Shown here: piece after piece, positions 39,630 through 53,167 of the stretch
Layout: the number at the start of each line of letters is the position of its first letter
How positions within the stretch are numbered: position 1 is the stretch's first letter
Source of the DNA: Alviniconcha marisindica
Lineage: Eukaryota; Mollusca; Gastropoda; Provannidae
Reading direction: 5' to 3'
NCBI GenBank assembly: GCA_018857735.1
Contig: JABMCL010000307.1
Location: forward strand, 50,001-114,000
Length of the DNA: 64,000 nucleotides
Translations under genes and position numbers: made by a program
Notes under the pieces: model-generated
Database searches by the model: none
The model's input: only the letters and a program-made list of their open reading frames with translations
What the model was told of the DNA's origin: nothing

Positions 39630-41224
39630 GGCGGCCGAGGGGAGACGAGAACGAGATACACTGAGCGCCGACCACAGAAAAGTGGCCCGGCGCTAGCACC
39701 ACAATAAAAAAGACGCGCAGCGTGTAACAGACACGGATGCAATAAAAATAAGTAAAAATTCACCACAAACCGTTTGTGACACGGCGAACTTCGCGCGAAA
39801 GCCGTTAGCGAACAGCGCGCTGTAACAAAAATTACAAGTAGCAACCAGCACCAGGCTGGTCACAATACAAAAACAGCAACAACTGACCCGCAGTGTTGAC
39901 ACAATAGCACGCTTAAACCGGCGAAAAACCTGCGCGAGACTGACTAGCAGTAGCAGGCCACGCACGCACGAGTCTCGGTGACCGATAAAAAACGGCTCTA
40001 AAATGTTGAAATAAATTAACGCTCTCACTCAAATTCACACACCACACAACCACACCTACCTACCAAGGCCACAACCTAAGAAAGGACAAATGGGAAATGT
40101 GTTTATTGGTGGGTGAGAAGACAATGAGAGGCAGTCAATGAGGTGTTAGTCACAACACAGAGAAAATAGAAAATAGTGTGACAAAACACACAACACAGAA
40201 GAAGAGTGGATAGCGGTTAGTTCTATCGATGATGTCCCTACACAGCCACGGCGTCAGAGGAACAAAACCCCAATAAATAAAATGTCAGACTTGTGTGGAG
40301 GGCGTCTGGCTCGCGTGGCAGGCCGGCCGTTGTCAAGCCGGGCGTGTCTCGTGGTGTCTCCTACTATCACGCCACCGCTCTCTCGTCTATCACAATCGAT
40401 ATATGAAAAAAAGGCTGCCACCTGCTGCACTCGCCTCTTATTTGTATCAGCTGGGCGGACCACACGGACAGCACTGTCCAGCTAAATCTGTGCAGGCTGC
40501 CCGAGGCACTTCAAACTACTAGTTTGTGTTTCTTCTAACTTTTGATTGGGCCCTAACTCAAAAAGTACTAAACACATTATAACGCGGTTTAAAATGCCAA
40601 AACCTGCGGACCATTATCTTCTTATCTATCAAAAATTATCCTTGTTATCTAGTCTATCAAATGAAGCTAAAATAAGATTAACTCTGTGAGCCCAGCCGTG
40701 GAACCGCATTCGCTGCAATTAACCTCAAATTAATTAACTACAACATGACCTATACCCCTAAAAACTATTACAGGTTCGAACTTAGGGCCCAAAATACACC
40801 AAACATTCACTATATACGCAGTCCTCCTACTTATTTACCTAAAAATCAAAAAATAAGTCTGGATAACAAACACACACACCAAATTCGGCGCCAGAATCAC
40901 AGTTCTGCAACCGATTAAACTATCTGCAAATCCCAAATCCATCTAATCTACGCCCTGTTCCTACTTCTATAAAATATTTTGAAAGTCTGCATCATAAATA
41001 CTAGCGATAAATATATAAAATTACAATAAATACCTAATTTCTGAAGTTTTACAAAATTATAAATAAATACGTCATTGCGGCTGTAAAGCCGGCAATCAAA
41101 AAACAAAATGGCCGCCAATATCGTCTGCTACTATAATTTCGCCCACAAGCCAGGAATCTTGGTGTTACCAGTAGTTAGAAATAAAATTGGGAAAAAATAC
41201 ACAAACTAGCAGACTGTCACATTA
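39630..41224. other. LINE 5' flank and intergenic, no gene
   Basis: The first few hundred bases may be the LINE 5' UTR; the start of the element cannot be placed. The rest (to 41224) is AT-rich with short CA and A runs. No supported gene. Confidence 0.45.
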
Positions 41225-41300
41225 GTATCGTTGTTTCAAGTTTCATGTATTGGCCCCGGTGGGATGAATCAGTAAAGTGTTACTGATTTGAACTGTTATT
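41225..41300 (+). repeat. Dispersed 3'-tail repeat, copy
   Basis: Matches 54307-54380 almost exactly over about 75 bp: TAGTATCGTTGTTTCAAGTT, GGTGGGATGAATCAGTAAAG and TGTTACTGATTTGAACTG. The ending is shared with 3060-3118 and 54970-55048. Confidence 0.75.
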
Positions 41301-41888
41301 ATTAAGGAAAGAGGAGTAAGGCACTTGCCGCGTTGGAGCGTTGGTCACGCTCGGCAGGCACGGCGGTGAGTTGGCGGTGTTCAGGGAGCTGAACACAGCG
41401 CTTCCTTCACCGAGCCCTGTTGTCGATGAAGGTCACCCTTCGCTTCCCCCTTTCCCGGGGACGGACCCCGGCAGGTCACGGGGGAGCGATGCCGGGTGAC
41501 ACAATACGGACGTCACGGGGTGTCCCTCATTCTACAGGCAGGCTGCCAATGGGACAGCTGTAGATCAGTTTGGCGGCGGCACGGAGAAGGCTCCAGCCCT
41601 CTCGCTGGTGACGCACTGCCAGGCTTTGACTCACGCGGTCATCGATCTCAGCCAACGAAATCTGCTATTTTTAGCGCGTATTTTTGTTTCACACCTGGCC
41701 GTAAGGTTCTAGGTAAGATAATAATGATAACTTGATAATGAATACTTAGAGCGCCTAACCCGCACAGGCCCTAAGCGCTTACACGTTCTCTACAAATACA
41801 TATTTGTCAAAATTCAATGCATATAACATGAATGCACGCACACACGCACGCAAACACAGAATCGCACTCGCACGCACGCGCGCACACG

Positions 41889-41892
<4 letters not shown>

Positions 41893-41958
<66 letters not shown>
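41893..41958. repeat. (CA)n microsatellite
   Basis: Pure CA run preceded by CACG-type variants from about 41834. Confidence 0.95.
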
Positions 41959-41960
<2 letters not shown>

Positions 41961-42044
41961 AGTCGCATATCAGGGCAATGAGACTGAAGAAAAGGGTTTT
42001 AAAAAGAGAACGGTTTTCAAGGAAGATTTAAAAGAGCTGACAGA

Positions 42045-42470
42045 GGTAGGCAGCGCGTGGTGTTGGATTTCGGTGATTTTCTGTCTTGAGTAGTGTCCAA
42101 ATCAAACCGGAAAGTCTATACGGAGATTTGTTCTTTCGCATCACCTGTAGCATCGGACTGTCATTTGCACAGTCGAGTCTACTTCTTCTTGGTGAACCAA
42201 GTGAAGAAGTAGACTCGACTGTGCAAATGACACTTTGATATCGTCCAAAAAACACCACCACCACCCCGAAAAAACACCCCAAAAAACACACCATAATACG
42301 AAAAGTATCTGTGCATACATACCCCTATGGTAGTTTAGGAAATCTTCTCACTGTTAGGCAGAAAAGAAACACATGTTATCTGGATTGAAGTGACCGCAGT
42401 AAATCGATCGCTCTAAAAATGGTGCTTAGCACCATGTTTACCAAAGGGCTTCCACTAGGAGAACGATCGA
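42045..42470 (+). repeat. Shuffled copy of 17085-17370 with an inserted fold-back
   Basis: The match to 17085-17370 is interrupted only at 42189-42230 by an inverted duplicate of the preceding 30-odd bases. Arms 42159-42188 and 42203-42232 are perfect reverse complements (30 of 30). Confidence 0.88.
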
Positions 42471-42760
42471 AACCATAGGGCTTATTAGGGACGGGGAGAA
42501 GGGGAGAGCGGGTATGGAGGTGGGGACAATGGAGATTATATTACCTATCGCTACATTGTCACCACCAGAATGACTCCTGTATTAAGATGGGCAGCGATGA
42601 ATGCCATTTTAGTGTTTCAGTAGAAAGTGACAGACAAAGTCACAAGACTGTCCACTAACCACAGCCTTTTTGAAGAAAAAGGAGAGCCGAAACGAAATCG
42701 AGCCGAAGCCGAGCCGGCTCGATTTCAGCTCGATTTCGCTTCGGGGCTTCGGCTCTCTCT
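42470..42760 (-). mobile_element. SINE family A, minus strand, rearranged head
   Basis: The body matches 17371-17640 (CATAGGGCTTATTAGGGACG, TACCTATCGCTACATTGTCA, AAAGTCACAAGACTGTCCAC). The tRNA head is replaced by an imperfect palindrome of GAGCCGAAACGAAATCGAGC type (about 42684-42755). Confidence 0.75.
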
Positions 42761-42782
42761 CTATAGACCATTCCCACGAGCG

Positions 42783-42965
42783 AGGCAGGAGTTTGGTACG
42801 AGTATAGGCCCTTGCCGACTGGGACGTCTCTGGCTGTCGTTCAACAGCGGCGAGTGCACGGTCATTTCACTCGACGATCATGAATTTTTAGATTTAAAAG
42901 TATGGCTGAAGAAAAAATGGACAGCTGGTCAGGGGCACAAAGGCAGAACTTGTCCGTTGTAATCT
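42783..42965 (+). repeat. Dispersed repeat, partner of 3116-3300
   Basis: Reverse-complement match to 3116-3300; see that entry. Reading frames differ between the copies. Confidence 0.6.
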
Positions 42966-43165
42966 ATCATACTTTATTTTCCCACAATGAGGAGCAGTTT
43001 CATCAGACGAAGTTCAAAAGGGAGAAAAAAGAGAGAAGAGAGAACTTGAACTCGAAAACTTTATTTTACAAGGATTGTAGTTTAGGCCGGTTCAGTCAAA
43101 AACCTGTCTAACTACTGTCCTTACTAAGCTACGGATGAGTAAATATAAAAATTACAGGCATCATT

Positions 43166-43167
<2 letters not shown>

Positions 43168-43210
<43 letters not shown>
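43168..43210. repeat. (GA)n microsatellite
   Basis: Uninterrupted GA run followed by A-rich sequence. Confidence 0.95.
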
Positions 43211-43215
<5 letters not shown>

Positions 43216-43474
43216 ACAAAAAAACAAATCACTTGACTTGATCGCACACCATCGACGACCGAATTTATTGCTGACTGTGAGACTGAAAGTTTCCGCTTGC
43301 CTGTTTGTTGTGCTCGCGCGGCCACTCCGTTTCAGACTCCGAGTTGGCGGTCCCTGTAGTGTAGTGTCTGTGAGGGACTGACAACGCGCGACTGGCCGCA
43401 CGCGCGGGCTACAATCACAGTCCGGTGCGTGGTAATATGTGGTAATATGCGCGCCTTTACAGTTTACCGCTAGC

Positions 43475-43975
43475 AAAGACTACCATTATTATAATCTTTG
43501 CCCTTAGGCCAAACCGGCACACTTTGCGGAATGCGGCAAAGCGTATGCATATAGGCAGGCGCGGATTTGAGAAGGCCGGATGGTCACAAACAACAACAAA
43601 AAAGTTATCACCGTTTCCCGGAGGGTTCTTAGGCCACGTGAGTGCATAGAAGGTATAAATATATAATTATATCCAAGACTAGACTCAAATGCAGTTCAGG
43701 AGCTGTGTGAGAGTCCGGAGCTGTCCGTCCTAACGAGCCTTATGGTTTCCTGGACGTAAACAAATTGAACCTTACGGACATTAGCACTTAGCCATCATGA
43801 AGGTAAGAATAGCTAGTCAGAGCTCCAGGAGCTTGTGAAAGTCAGAGGTGGCGTCCTGGGCTCCGTCCTAAAGCCTTATGGTTTCCGTGGACGTAAAGCA
43901 ACATTCAGCAACACTAGGACATTAGCTGCACCTCGTGACACCGGAACTAAGACGGTAAGCAGGACATTTTCTCCT
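43475..43975 (+). repeat. Shuffled, eroded copy of 19950-20445
   Basis: Shares TCTTAGGCCACGTGAGTGCA, AGGTATAAATATATAATTAT, two family B fragments and ACTAAGACGGTAAGCA. It has many single-base losses compared with 19950-20445. Confidence 0.8.
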
Positions 43976-44224
43976 TTATGAAACGGTCGTAGGATGCCTC
44001 ACAGGGTCATCGCTTAGAACAATTTCCAGTTCGAATCTCTAGGATAAAGCTCCACACCACTGACAAAATTTGGGATTTGTTTTTCTTCTTCTCTCCGGCA
44101 CCTCACTACTAGCAGCATTTTCTTTCCTTTTTCCAATGGTTGTATGGATGCCTACAGGGTCATCGTTTAGAAAATTCCAGTTAATACTTACGGATAAATC
44201 CGACATCCTGACAAATTTGGTTTG

Positions 44225-45298
44225 CAACATTCTCCGACATTTTCAACGTTAATTGAGAAGAATATGAAAGATAACGTGTTATTTTTTTTTTACAAATAAT
44301 ATATATGACAACTAACAATATACAAGAAAAATTATGTACATGTACCGTATGAGAAGCGGCAATGTACAATAAAGAAAATAATCTCATCACAATTTCACCT
44401 ACCTATAATTCCACAATTTCACCCCTCCCAATAAGTTCTTTGTCTGCGTTATCCTTCAGGCCTGTTATTTTTTCTAGTTGATCAGCCTAAATACTTTGTG
44501 CTTTCCCTGGGTTAGGGTTTCGGGTTTGGGTCAGTGAGGTTCTTGGTATACACTCCGACTATTCAGTTTGTTTTTCCTCTCTGCGTTTCCTTTTGCTTCT
44601 TGAGTTGTTTCGTTCTTTTTCGATGTGGGGGTGATGGGAGTAATCTCGAGGTGCCTCGCTAGTCCAGACAACTTGATTTTAAAAAAATGTATAAAAAATT
44701 ATATGGGTACTTCGCGAGCGTCTATTCAGTGTCCAGTGGCTTTAGCATCATTGTGTGGTTTGTATTGTGTGCATGGATTACGCGTTTCTAGCCATTGTCA
44801 CATTGCACGCTGTCAGAGACAGTTAGTTACCATGTACGGTTTTCGATCGTGTGGGAGTAATGGATTTTGTTCCATCCCTTTTTCTCCTTGATCTTTCTTC
44901 GTTATTTTCACCATCCTTTCCATCTGGCCATTTGGTTTCAATTGTTTGCTTGCCTGATTAGGGTAGCCATTTTTCAGTTAACTCTCGCATTTGTGTTGAT
45001 TTGTTTTTCTTTATAATTTTGCCACAGACGTTTGTGTTCAGCTTCTTTCTGGGCGTTTTTTGTTTTTGTTTTTTGTTTTTTGGCGCAGGCATTTGCGTTC
45101 AGTTTCTTTCTCTGCGTGTTTAGCGCTTGTTTTGGTTTTTAGGGTGTCAGTCTACCCCTCGAATCATTTTTAGGTAGACAGCGCGTGGTGTCGGATTTTC
45201 GGTGATTTTCTGTCTTGAGTAGTGTCCAAATCAAACCGGAAAGTCTGTATGGAACTTCGTCCTTTCGCATCATCTGTAGCATCGGACTATCGTGTCTA
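44225..45298 (+). repeat. Shuffled copy of 15940-17190
   Basis: Collinear with 15940-17190, then joins directly at about 45299 to sequence matching 20735 onward, so about 3.5 kb present between those points in copy 1 is absent here. Confidence 0.8.
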
Positions 45299-45805
45299 CT
45301 CACTAACACTGTGTGCTATTTTATTTCATGCATTTGAAAGTAGTATAATCTTTAAGACAAACAAACAAACAAACAAACAAACCGTCATTTTACGGGTCGA
45401 GCGGTCGGCTCGTGCCATGGACCAACCTCCAGATTTTCCGTTCGCTCTCCTCTAACTGACTCCACAAAAGACACCCCCCCCCCCCCCCCCCTCCGTTCCT
45501 AGTATGAGGTTTGTGCCCGACATCCTTTCCTTCCAAGTACCGCAAAACCGCGAGCTGTGTTACGTGTTTCGCGACTTTGCAGCAGGTGTTTAAAAAAAAA
45601 TCATTAAAAAAAAAAAGATTAAAATAAAAAGCTTACCGGTGTACAGCAGAATAACCACTCTTTCACGATTCCACAGTTACTCTTTTGCAACACTCCACTT
45701 GTTTGTTTAGAGGGAGGCAATGTTATTGTTTGCACGCACACACACGTCACACACACAAGGATCAACTACAATAACAACAACAAAACGTCTTGCGTTAGCC
45801 ATCTG

Positions 45806-46150
45806 GTGGACGAAAGCGATCAGTACGACAGCCTAATGATATTGGAAAATCGCACACGTAGGGTAACTCTCAACTGGCATGCGAGTGAATACAAGGTACA
45901 TGATGATGATAATGTTGGGTATAATGTCCTCAGATGTGCAAGGTACAAGAACTCCACCAGAGGTATCTCACACAATAGAGGCTGGAAGAACTCCACCAGA
46001 GGTATCTCACACAACACAGGCCGGAAAAACTCCACTAGAGGTATCTCACACAACACAGGCCGGAAGAACTCCACCAGAGGTATCTCACACAACACAGGGA
46101 ACAACGCTGTGACCGTTGGGACCTTGCAGAAACAAGGTCAAAGTCATTGA
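45806..46150 (+). CDS. Second copy of the 13-residue-repeat reading frame
   Basis: 114 codons identical in sequence to the end of the frame at 21113-21598, including all four 39-bp units (about 45948-46101). Upstream in-frame sequence is interrupted, so only this part is open. Unrecognised; coding status uncertain. Confidence 0.3.
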   Translation: MDESDQYDSLMILENRTRRVTLNWHASEYKVHDDDNVGYNVLRCARYKNSTRGISHNRGWKNSTRGISHNTGRKNSTRGISHNTGRKNSTRGISHNTGNNAVTVGTLQKQGQSH

Positions 46151-46395
46151 GTGACGCCGCTCGATGTGACTGCGACGACACGAATAAAAACAATCCCACT
46201 TGTTAATTGTGTTTCATAACACTGAAATTACACTGGCAGGTAAATCGTCCTGATTTTAGTTCAGCCGATTCCTTTTGTCATCCCGCGACAGCACCGTCTA
46301 GTCCCAGAAGCATGCGCAATTCGGGAAGTTGTACGTATAAGCCTACATGGTATTTTTAGACATGTGGCAGACTTTGCCGAGGTAAAAAGATATCC

Positions 46396-46400
<5 letters not shown>

Positions 46401-46464
<64 letters not shown>
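46401..46464. repeat. (TC)n microsatellite at a deletion junction
   Basis: The (TC)n joins directly to GTGTGGAAGTTTTTATGTTC, which in copy 1 lies about 1.8 kb farther on, inside the SGNH frame. Confidence 0.9.
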
Positions 46465-46467
<3 letters not shown>

Positions 46468-48200
46468 GTGTGGAAGTTTTTATGTTCCAATAAAATTTTC
46501 TTTTCACTCATTCATTCATTCATGTTTCATACATTATGTCTGTCACAGGAGGGACAGGAGGTGTTATTGTTGTGTGTCAGTTTAGCCCGACAGCCTTCAT
46601 TCTGATTGTCTGTACACACATGCTCTCGCGTGGCATTCGTTCACTCATTCGCTTGTGGGCGTCTGCGTACACAACCTCAAGCACCCACACACAATTGCAG
46701 TGGATAAGATGCAGGTTTCAACAGTTCACTATTGACAACTATTGCTGTAACTGACCGCATCGGTATCGTATTCTGTGACAATGTAAATAAACCGATGATG
46801 CGTGTATATTATTTTTTTACTTATCGGTAGTTTGAACCTACTGTTGGGTTTTGACTGAAGCTAAACTACAACCCCTGTAAATTTTCTTTTTGGTTCTGTC
46901 TCTGTCTCTTTGTCCCAGTGCGCAGCCGGGAGTGGTGAGTGTGTAAAACCCCAAAACACCGGGGGAACCCTAAACTCCGTTTTGACCCCCAATCAAAAAA
47001 TGATAACACATTTTTTTTGGTGTATGTTGGAGGGGGTAGAAGGACAGGACAGGGAGTCGTCAAAAGGAGCCACAGCAGGCGGCGAGGGAAACAGGCTTTT
47101 TCTACAGCAGCAAAACTTTCTCGCACCCCAAAACCCTACGCGCACGCATAGATAAGAGCCGCGGGCCGAAAAGGACACACGCTACGCTAAATGAAATCGG
47201 CCCTCTGGACCAAAAAATGGCTGACTTTGTTTTTCCCTTGGCCCGCACAAATACAGTTCCTCAACAAAAACTAAACTAATTAAAACATGAAATACTCAAA
47301 TAAAAGCTACATTACAACCTTTTAAACCGTATAAAAAAAAATGTACACACATGACTTATTTAATTACAACAAAGTGGGAAGCGTGGCTTCACCTGTCTTA
47401 AGCAGATTCGTAAACAAAATACAACAAACCAATGTACAAAAATAACTGTGCTAAAACTTATATCAGAATAAAGAGCACGCCCCACGGTTAAAATGGTAAA
47501 AACAATTACAATACAACGCTCTGAAAGAAAAAGCCCCTCAAAGACTAGAAACTAAAACAATCGGTGCGAACTTTCGCCTGGGGCGTTATTTAGTCCAAGC
47601 TGATAGTAACCAATGTCTTTAATATAACACTTCTACATCACAAAAATTTGGTATGAACATCGCGTGTCCTTCACTGTCCTTCTTTGTTCGTTTTACACTG
47701 GCTACGGAGTTGGGCGAACTTAAAGAAATACTACCTTTTTTTGTAGGTTTCGTGAGGTGTAAAGAGCATCGGCTACATTGCTTGAGTCTCTGGTATTAGG
47801 GCAATACACAGTTTCGGGAAAAAAGAGTAACAGGGAATTTTTGAGAAAATTCGTGTACGTTGAGCTCGTAGTTTGTTACAAATTATCAACAAAACGGAAA
47901 AAAGTCAGTGATTGGGGGAAAGGGCCGGAAGGGGTTGGCCATCTTGGTTCTATTTCTTTTGGCGATTTCAAAATCCAATGTGTCAGCTTCACTACTCCTA
48001 AGGGATTTCCGTTGAAAATCAAGGCTCGGCAACGGCGGGAAATCTTTTATGGGGGTCTCGGCGTTAGAGTGGAAGGAACCAAGGGAGGGTGCCTCTCCCG
48101 TAAAATTTGACCTACTTTTCCTCGTTGGGAATGGGAGTTAAACTGCTGACCCAGTTTCTCCGTCCGCTGACGTGGCTAGAACCTGAGTCCCTCAAGCCCT

Positions 48201-48290
48201 GTTTTGTTAATTTTATCAGTGTCTATTCACAGGAAGGTGAAAAAAAATATCACCTTCCTGTAAAAATTAAAAAAACAAAACACTGATAGA
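48201..48290. repeat. Damaged copy of the 40-bp hairpin
   Basis: Arm 1 (48201-48240) is intact. Arm 2 (about 48250-48285) keeps TCACCTTCCTGT and the AT-rich end but lacks GAATAGACACTGAT. The preceding exon-start duplicate is also present in decayed form (about 48125-48200). Confidence 0.85.
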
Positions 48291-48713
48291 CATGGAGACT
48301 AATATTATTAGAAACTATGCAGGCCTACGTGAAACAAAAAGACAAGCATACCGTGTTTGCGCTTGGTGGAGTACTGAGCTATTAGTTATGCACACGCTAT
48401 TAAATTTGGACTTCAACCGGTAGCGCAGCAATGGCTACCACAATGCGAGAGGTGTGCCCAGACTTGTTGTACCCTGCACACAGGCGTGCACTTTGCGGCA
48501 GCAACGTAGCCCTTTACAGCTGCCCAAACGGGAGTGAGTTTTGCTATGAAAACACCTGGCAAACGAACAAACAAAACGCAAACTGATGACACAAAGAATA
48601 GCAATAAACACAGAAGAAAAACTGACAAAACAATTGGCAGGTTTGTCTCAAACAAAACCTCCCGCCCACATACTAGAACTTTTTGTATTTTGACAGGTTA
48701 CCAAGGAATAAAA

Positions 48714-50092
48714 ATGGATTCTGGACAATGCAGAAGATGTGGAGTTGGGAACTGCTGACCCAATTCTCCGCCCGCTGACGTGGCTAGAACCTGAGTCCAC
48801 TCAAGCCCTGATCTGGTACCTATGTTTCACCCTCTTTGAATGTCTGGACCCGGATCTCCCGTTTTTCTGCATTTGCTCGCCGCATTGTCGACGCCATCTC
48901 GATGAACAAATCATGGCACTCCTCCGCATAACTATCCGTGCAACCGTTAGGGTAGTTGAGGCGGATAGAACATTCGGTGCCAGACCTTTCTTTTATTTCC
49001 GCCTTGGAACACACGTGCTATCTTGCAGACAGTCAGTGCGCCGCTACTGGAGATGTGTGCAAGGGTGCAAGGGGGCGTTTGGCCTTTTTGGAAATTTTCT
49101 TTTTTCACCCCTTCCCCCAAAGCCCGAGTTCTTCACTTGGACATCGTCTTCAACGCATCACCTACCAAAGAGGACAACGCGTGTTTCCGAGTTCCACCCG
49201 CACCATGCACTCAGCAGGCAGCCAGCTTCCTCGCAGACCTTGCCCAGCGGCCCGACCCACCACGACCCACCCGACCCAGGGCTCCACCACGGCTGGAATC
49301 AGGGCGACTCCAGCTGCAGCACTGTGTGAGACCCCAGGGATTGCATCTCAATCAGCCCCCCCTCCTCTCCCCAGGCCCCACAGATGCACCGGTCTCGGCG
49401 ACACCGCATTCTGGCGGACTGGATGCAGCGCTCGTGCGGCCAGGAACCGATTTCAACCGTTCATGTCCATCATCCCCGCGCCACCCCACACCCCCTTTCC
49501 CATCCGGTCAGCGTACCGCCTCTGTCCGAAAGCCCAACCGCCATCAGTCTGCACCTCCAAATCCACCCCCTTTCCCATCCGGTCAGCGTATCCCAGCTGT
49601 CCGAGACCCAACCGCCATCAGTTTGCACCTCCAAATCCCCCCCCTTTCCCATCCGGTCAGCGTACCCCAGCTGTCCGAGAGCCCAACCGCCATCAGTTTG
49701 CACCTCCAAATCCCCCCCCTTTCCCATCCGGTCAGCGTACCCCCCACCCCCCCTGCCCCCCCCCCCCCGGGGGAAGTTCCAACCCCCCGCCATCAGTCTG
49801 CCCCTTTCAAATCCCCCCCCTTTCCCTCCGGTCAGCGTATCCCAGCTGTCCGAGAGCCCAACCGCCATCAGTCTGCACCTCCAAATCCCGCTGATCCTCC
49901 AGATGGACCTGATGCACGACTGCAGCGCCCCTTTGCGGAACTGCCCGCTGGACGTGTAACGGTAGGTTTGGAATCTGGCTTGAAAACTAGTTTGTTTATC
50001 TGACAGCAACAGTGAGAAAAATAGTTTAGAGTAAATACAGCGTAAGTTGTTGCTTTGTGCAAATACCGCTCAGCCCACAGAGAGAGAGGGAG

Positions 50093-50130
<38 letters not shown>

Positions 50131-50326
50131 GTGGGGGGGGAAAAAGGGAGAGGGGGGGGGGGGGACGTGTCGTTTTGAAAAAACCAAGACGTGTGCCTGT
50201 GTCAGTTGTGGGGCGTGGCTACGAGACAGGGGGTCACGAGGGGCGTGGCTTGTTTGACTGAAAGCCATTGCTTGAGGCTGGGATCATTATGACAACAAGA
50301 GCAGATGAAAATATACGCGATTTAGG

Positions 50327-50361
<35 letters not shown>

Positions 50362-50997
50362 GCGGCTGTGCTTTATTTGAATTGGGAATTTATTTTATTG
50401 TATATTTTAGCCCGTCTGTTTGAGTACAGCTGTTGCCCCAGCCGGAGCGGCGTGAAAAGGAAATGAGAGGCACCCTCCTTTATCCGTTTCGGGTTCTAAC
50501 ATTGCACTTGTCTCTTTGGGTTCCTTTAAATTCAGCGGTTATATTGTTGCCAGGAGTCTTGTAGTTGATAATTGTTGATGGACTACACATAAAGTAAACC
50601 GTGTCAGCGGCTGGTGATGATAGTTGACTGACTGATTACAAAAATATACTGCTTTAATGCATCATTTCTCTCTCTGTCTCTCCCTCTCGGTTCCAGTGTC
50701 GCGAAGGCTATTGCCTCGTTTCCCAGTGTGACGAAGACCTCGATGGGGTAAGTTACGTTTTGTGCAAGCAAGCATTGAACAAGCGTAAAGTGACTCTGCC
50801 CATCTGTGCATGTAGATCAGTCTAAAGGGTGAGGCGGCCAAGTAGCAACCAACGGCAGGAACTGTACTCACTGACAAGAGATGGGTAGATACATAATAAC
50901 GAAGCGAGGATCAGTTTATTATTCTGAAAAAACTGAATCACCCAGACATGAGAGCTAGGGCCGGGGGGGGGGGGGGGGGGGGGGGAAGACAACAGAC

Positions 50998-51031
<34 letters not shown>

Positions 51032-52371
51032 AGCAAGAGGTACAGAAGCATTTGCGGCAAAATGCTTTCACACAAGGCAAGGGAGACAACCTACTGAAGA
51101 TTTCTTTGTCTTGCATACTTTTCAAACAATCAAAAACGCAAGCTCCCCCCCGGCTTTATTTTGTTTTCGGTTCCTCAATTTTTGTACGTTTGTTAAGAGT
51201 CAGATGTTTGTGTCGTTGCAGTCCCAGATGAGCAAGGAGGAGACTACGTGGACATTATGGACATGTCTCTGGGATCAGCGAACCAAGTAAGACGACACAA
51301 AATCAAATGTTCTTCTTTAAAACATTAAAAAAAAAATTTCCCTAAAACAACAGACCCATTTTCAGGGGTTCCTTTTTTTTGAAAGTACATTGCACATTTC
51401 TTTACATAAAAAGAACAAGACCAATATCAGTGTTCCCTTTCTTATGAAAGTACCATTGCACAATTTCTTTACAATAAAATCAACATGATACATAATTATT
51501 TATTCAGGCCTTTTCTTAGAAAATTTCCAACACAAAAAAATCAACAGCTCAAAATTTATTCGGTTTTTTCTTCGAAGTAATTTCCACTTTGTTTTCAATA
51601 AAATACATGATACATAAATTTTCTATTCAGGGTTTTTTCTTCTAAAGTAATTTTTCCCCTTTGGTTAAATAAATAAAAATGATTTCATTATTATTATTCG
51701 GGGGGTTTTTTTTTTCTAAAATACTTTTCAGCTTTTTTTTAAAAATTTAAATACAAACATTGGGGGGGAAAAAAAAAAAAAAATACATAATTATCTATTC
51801 AGTGTTTCTTTTCTTCTAAAGAATTTTTTTCTATCTTTGTTTCAGATTGAGCAGAACTGGAGTTACGTTGGCCACATTTTTTAAAAAGGGAATTGTGTTC
51901 TGAATTCTGAAAACAAAGTCATCTTCTCCCTTTCATGTTATCATATTTAGTCCTTCTTGTTCTTTTTCCTTCATAATTCTTCTAATAACATTATATAATG
52001 ATTGTTCATATTTTTGTAACCATTTTTCTTTACAAAATCCCCAACAAAGAGACTTCAAGCTAACTGATGGTATCTTTTTTTTTTTGCTGAATCCTAAAGA
52101 CAAATTTTCAGTGTTTAAAAAAATGGTCTAGAGTGTGACTGTGAGATGGTAATGCTTTATATGTGGTAGTATTGTCAAGTACATGCTTCTGTACTTGTGT
52201 AAGCATTAGGAATGAATGGCTGAAAGCTAATAACTAATTTTGTTGAATGTCACTAAGAAACATGTCAAGAGTATTTTACATGTAGATATTTTCTGTTCGG
52301 TGATATGCTCCATTTATTTCCTTTGCAGATATGGATATCCATGGTGAGAAAGGAGAATAGAAGTAGAAAAA

Positions 52372-52445
<74 letters not shown>

Positions 52446-53116
52446 GCGAATGAAAAATAGAAGACCATCAGCAATACAGACTGTCGCCGACAAAATTTTC
52501 AAACAAAGGGAGATAACTGCTTCTATTCCACGAATAAATTATACCATTAGCAGTTACTTTCCTTGGCATCCAAAAATCCGTTACACGCACACACACAAAC
52601 GCACACACACAGATACAATAAAAAAGACCACAAGACACAGAGCACTTTAGCACTAGGATCAACAACAGTACATATGTAACCCTGATTCAATGCAAAATGA
52701 AAACTAGATAATTATGTGAATAATACAAGTTTTTTAATATCACTATTATTATTATTGTTAAGTCATATAGCTCCCATTTTACTATTGCAGTTCACATAGG
52801 TTTTGTGTTATATGTATTAAATCAGACTTTCCTTCGTGTTTTTGGGGGGTACCTCTTATTCCTGTCTTTTTTCTTTCCATCTTTCTATGTCTCTAGCGGG
52901 GTTGTTTTGATAACATGCAACAGACTGAATGACGGAGATAATACTATTTTCTAGCCAGTACTTAATGTTGGCCCAAAAGACATGTCAAGAGTTTTGTGTG
53001 TGTTTTGTTTGTTTGTTTTTTGTTGTGGGGTGGTGAAGGTCATCCAATTCACATGTAGCATTTACTTTTATATCTTTATAAAATTCCCTTAGTCATTATC
53101 ACATTATGTAGCCTGA

Positions 53117-53167
<51 letters not shown>

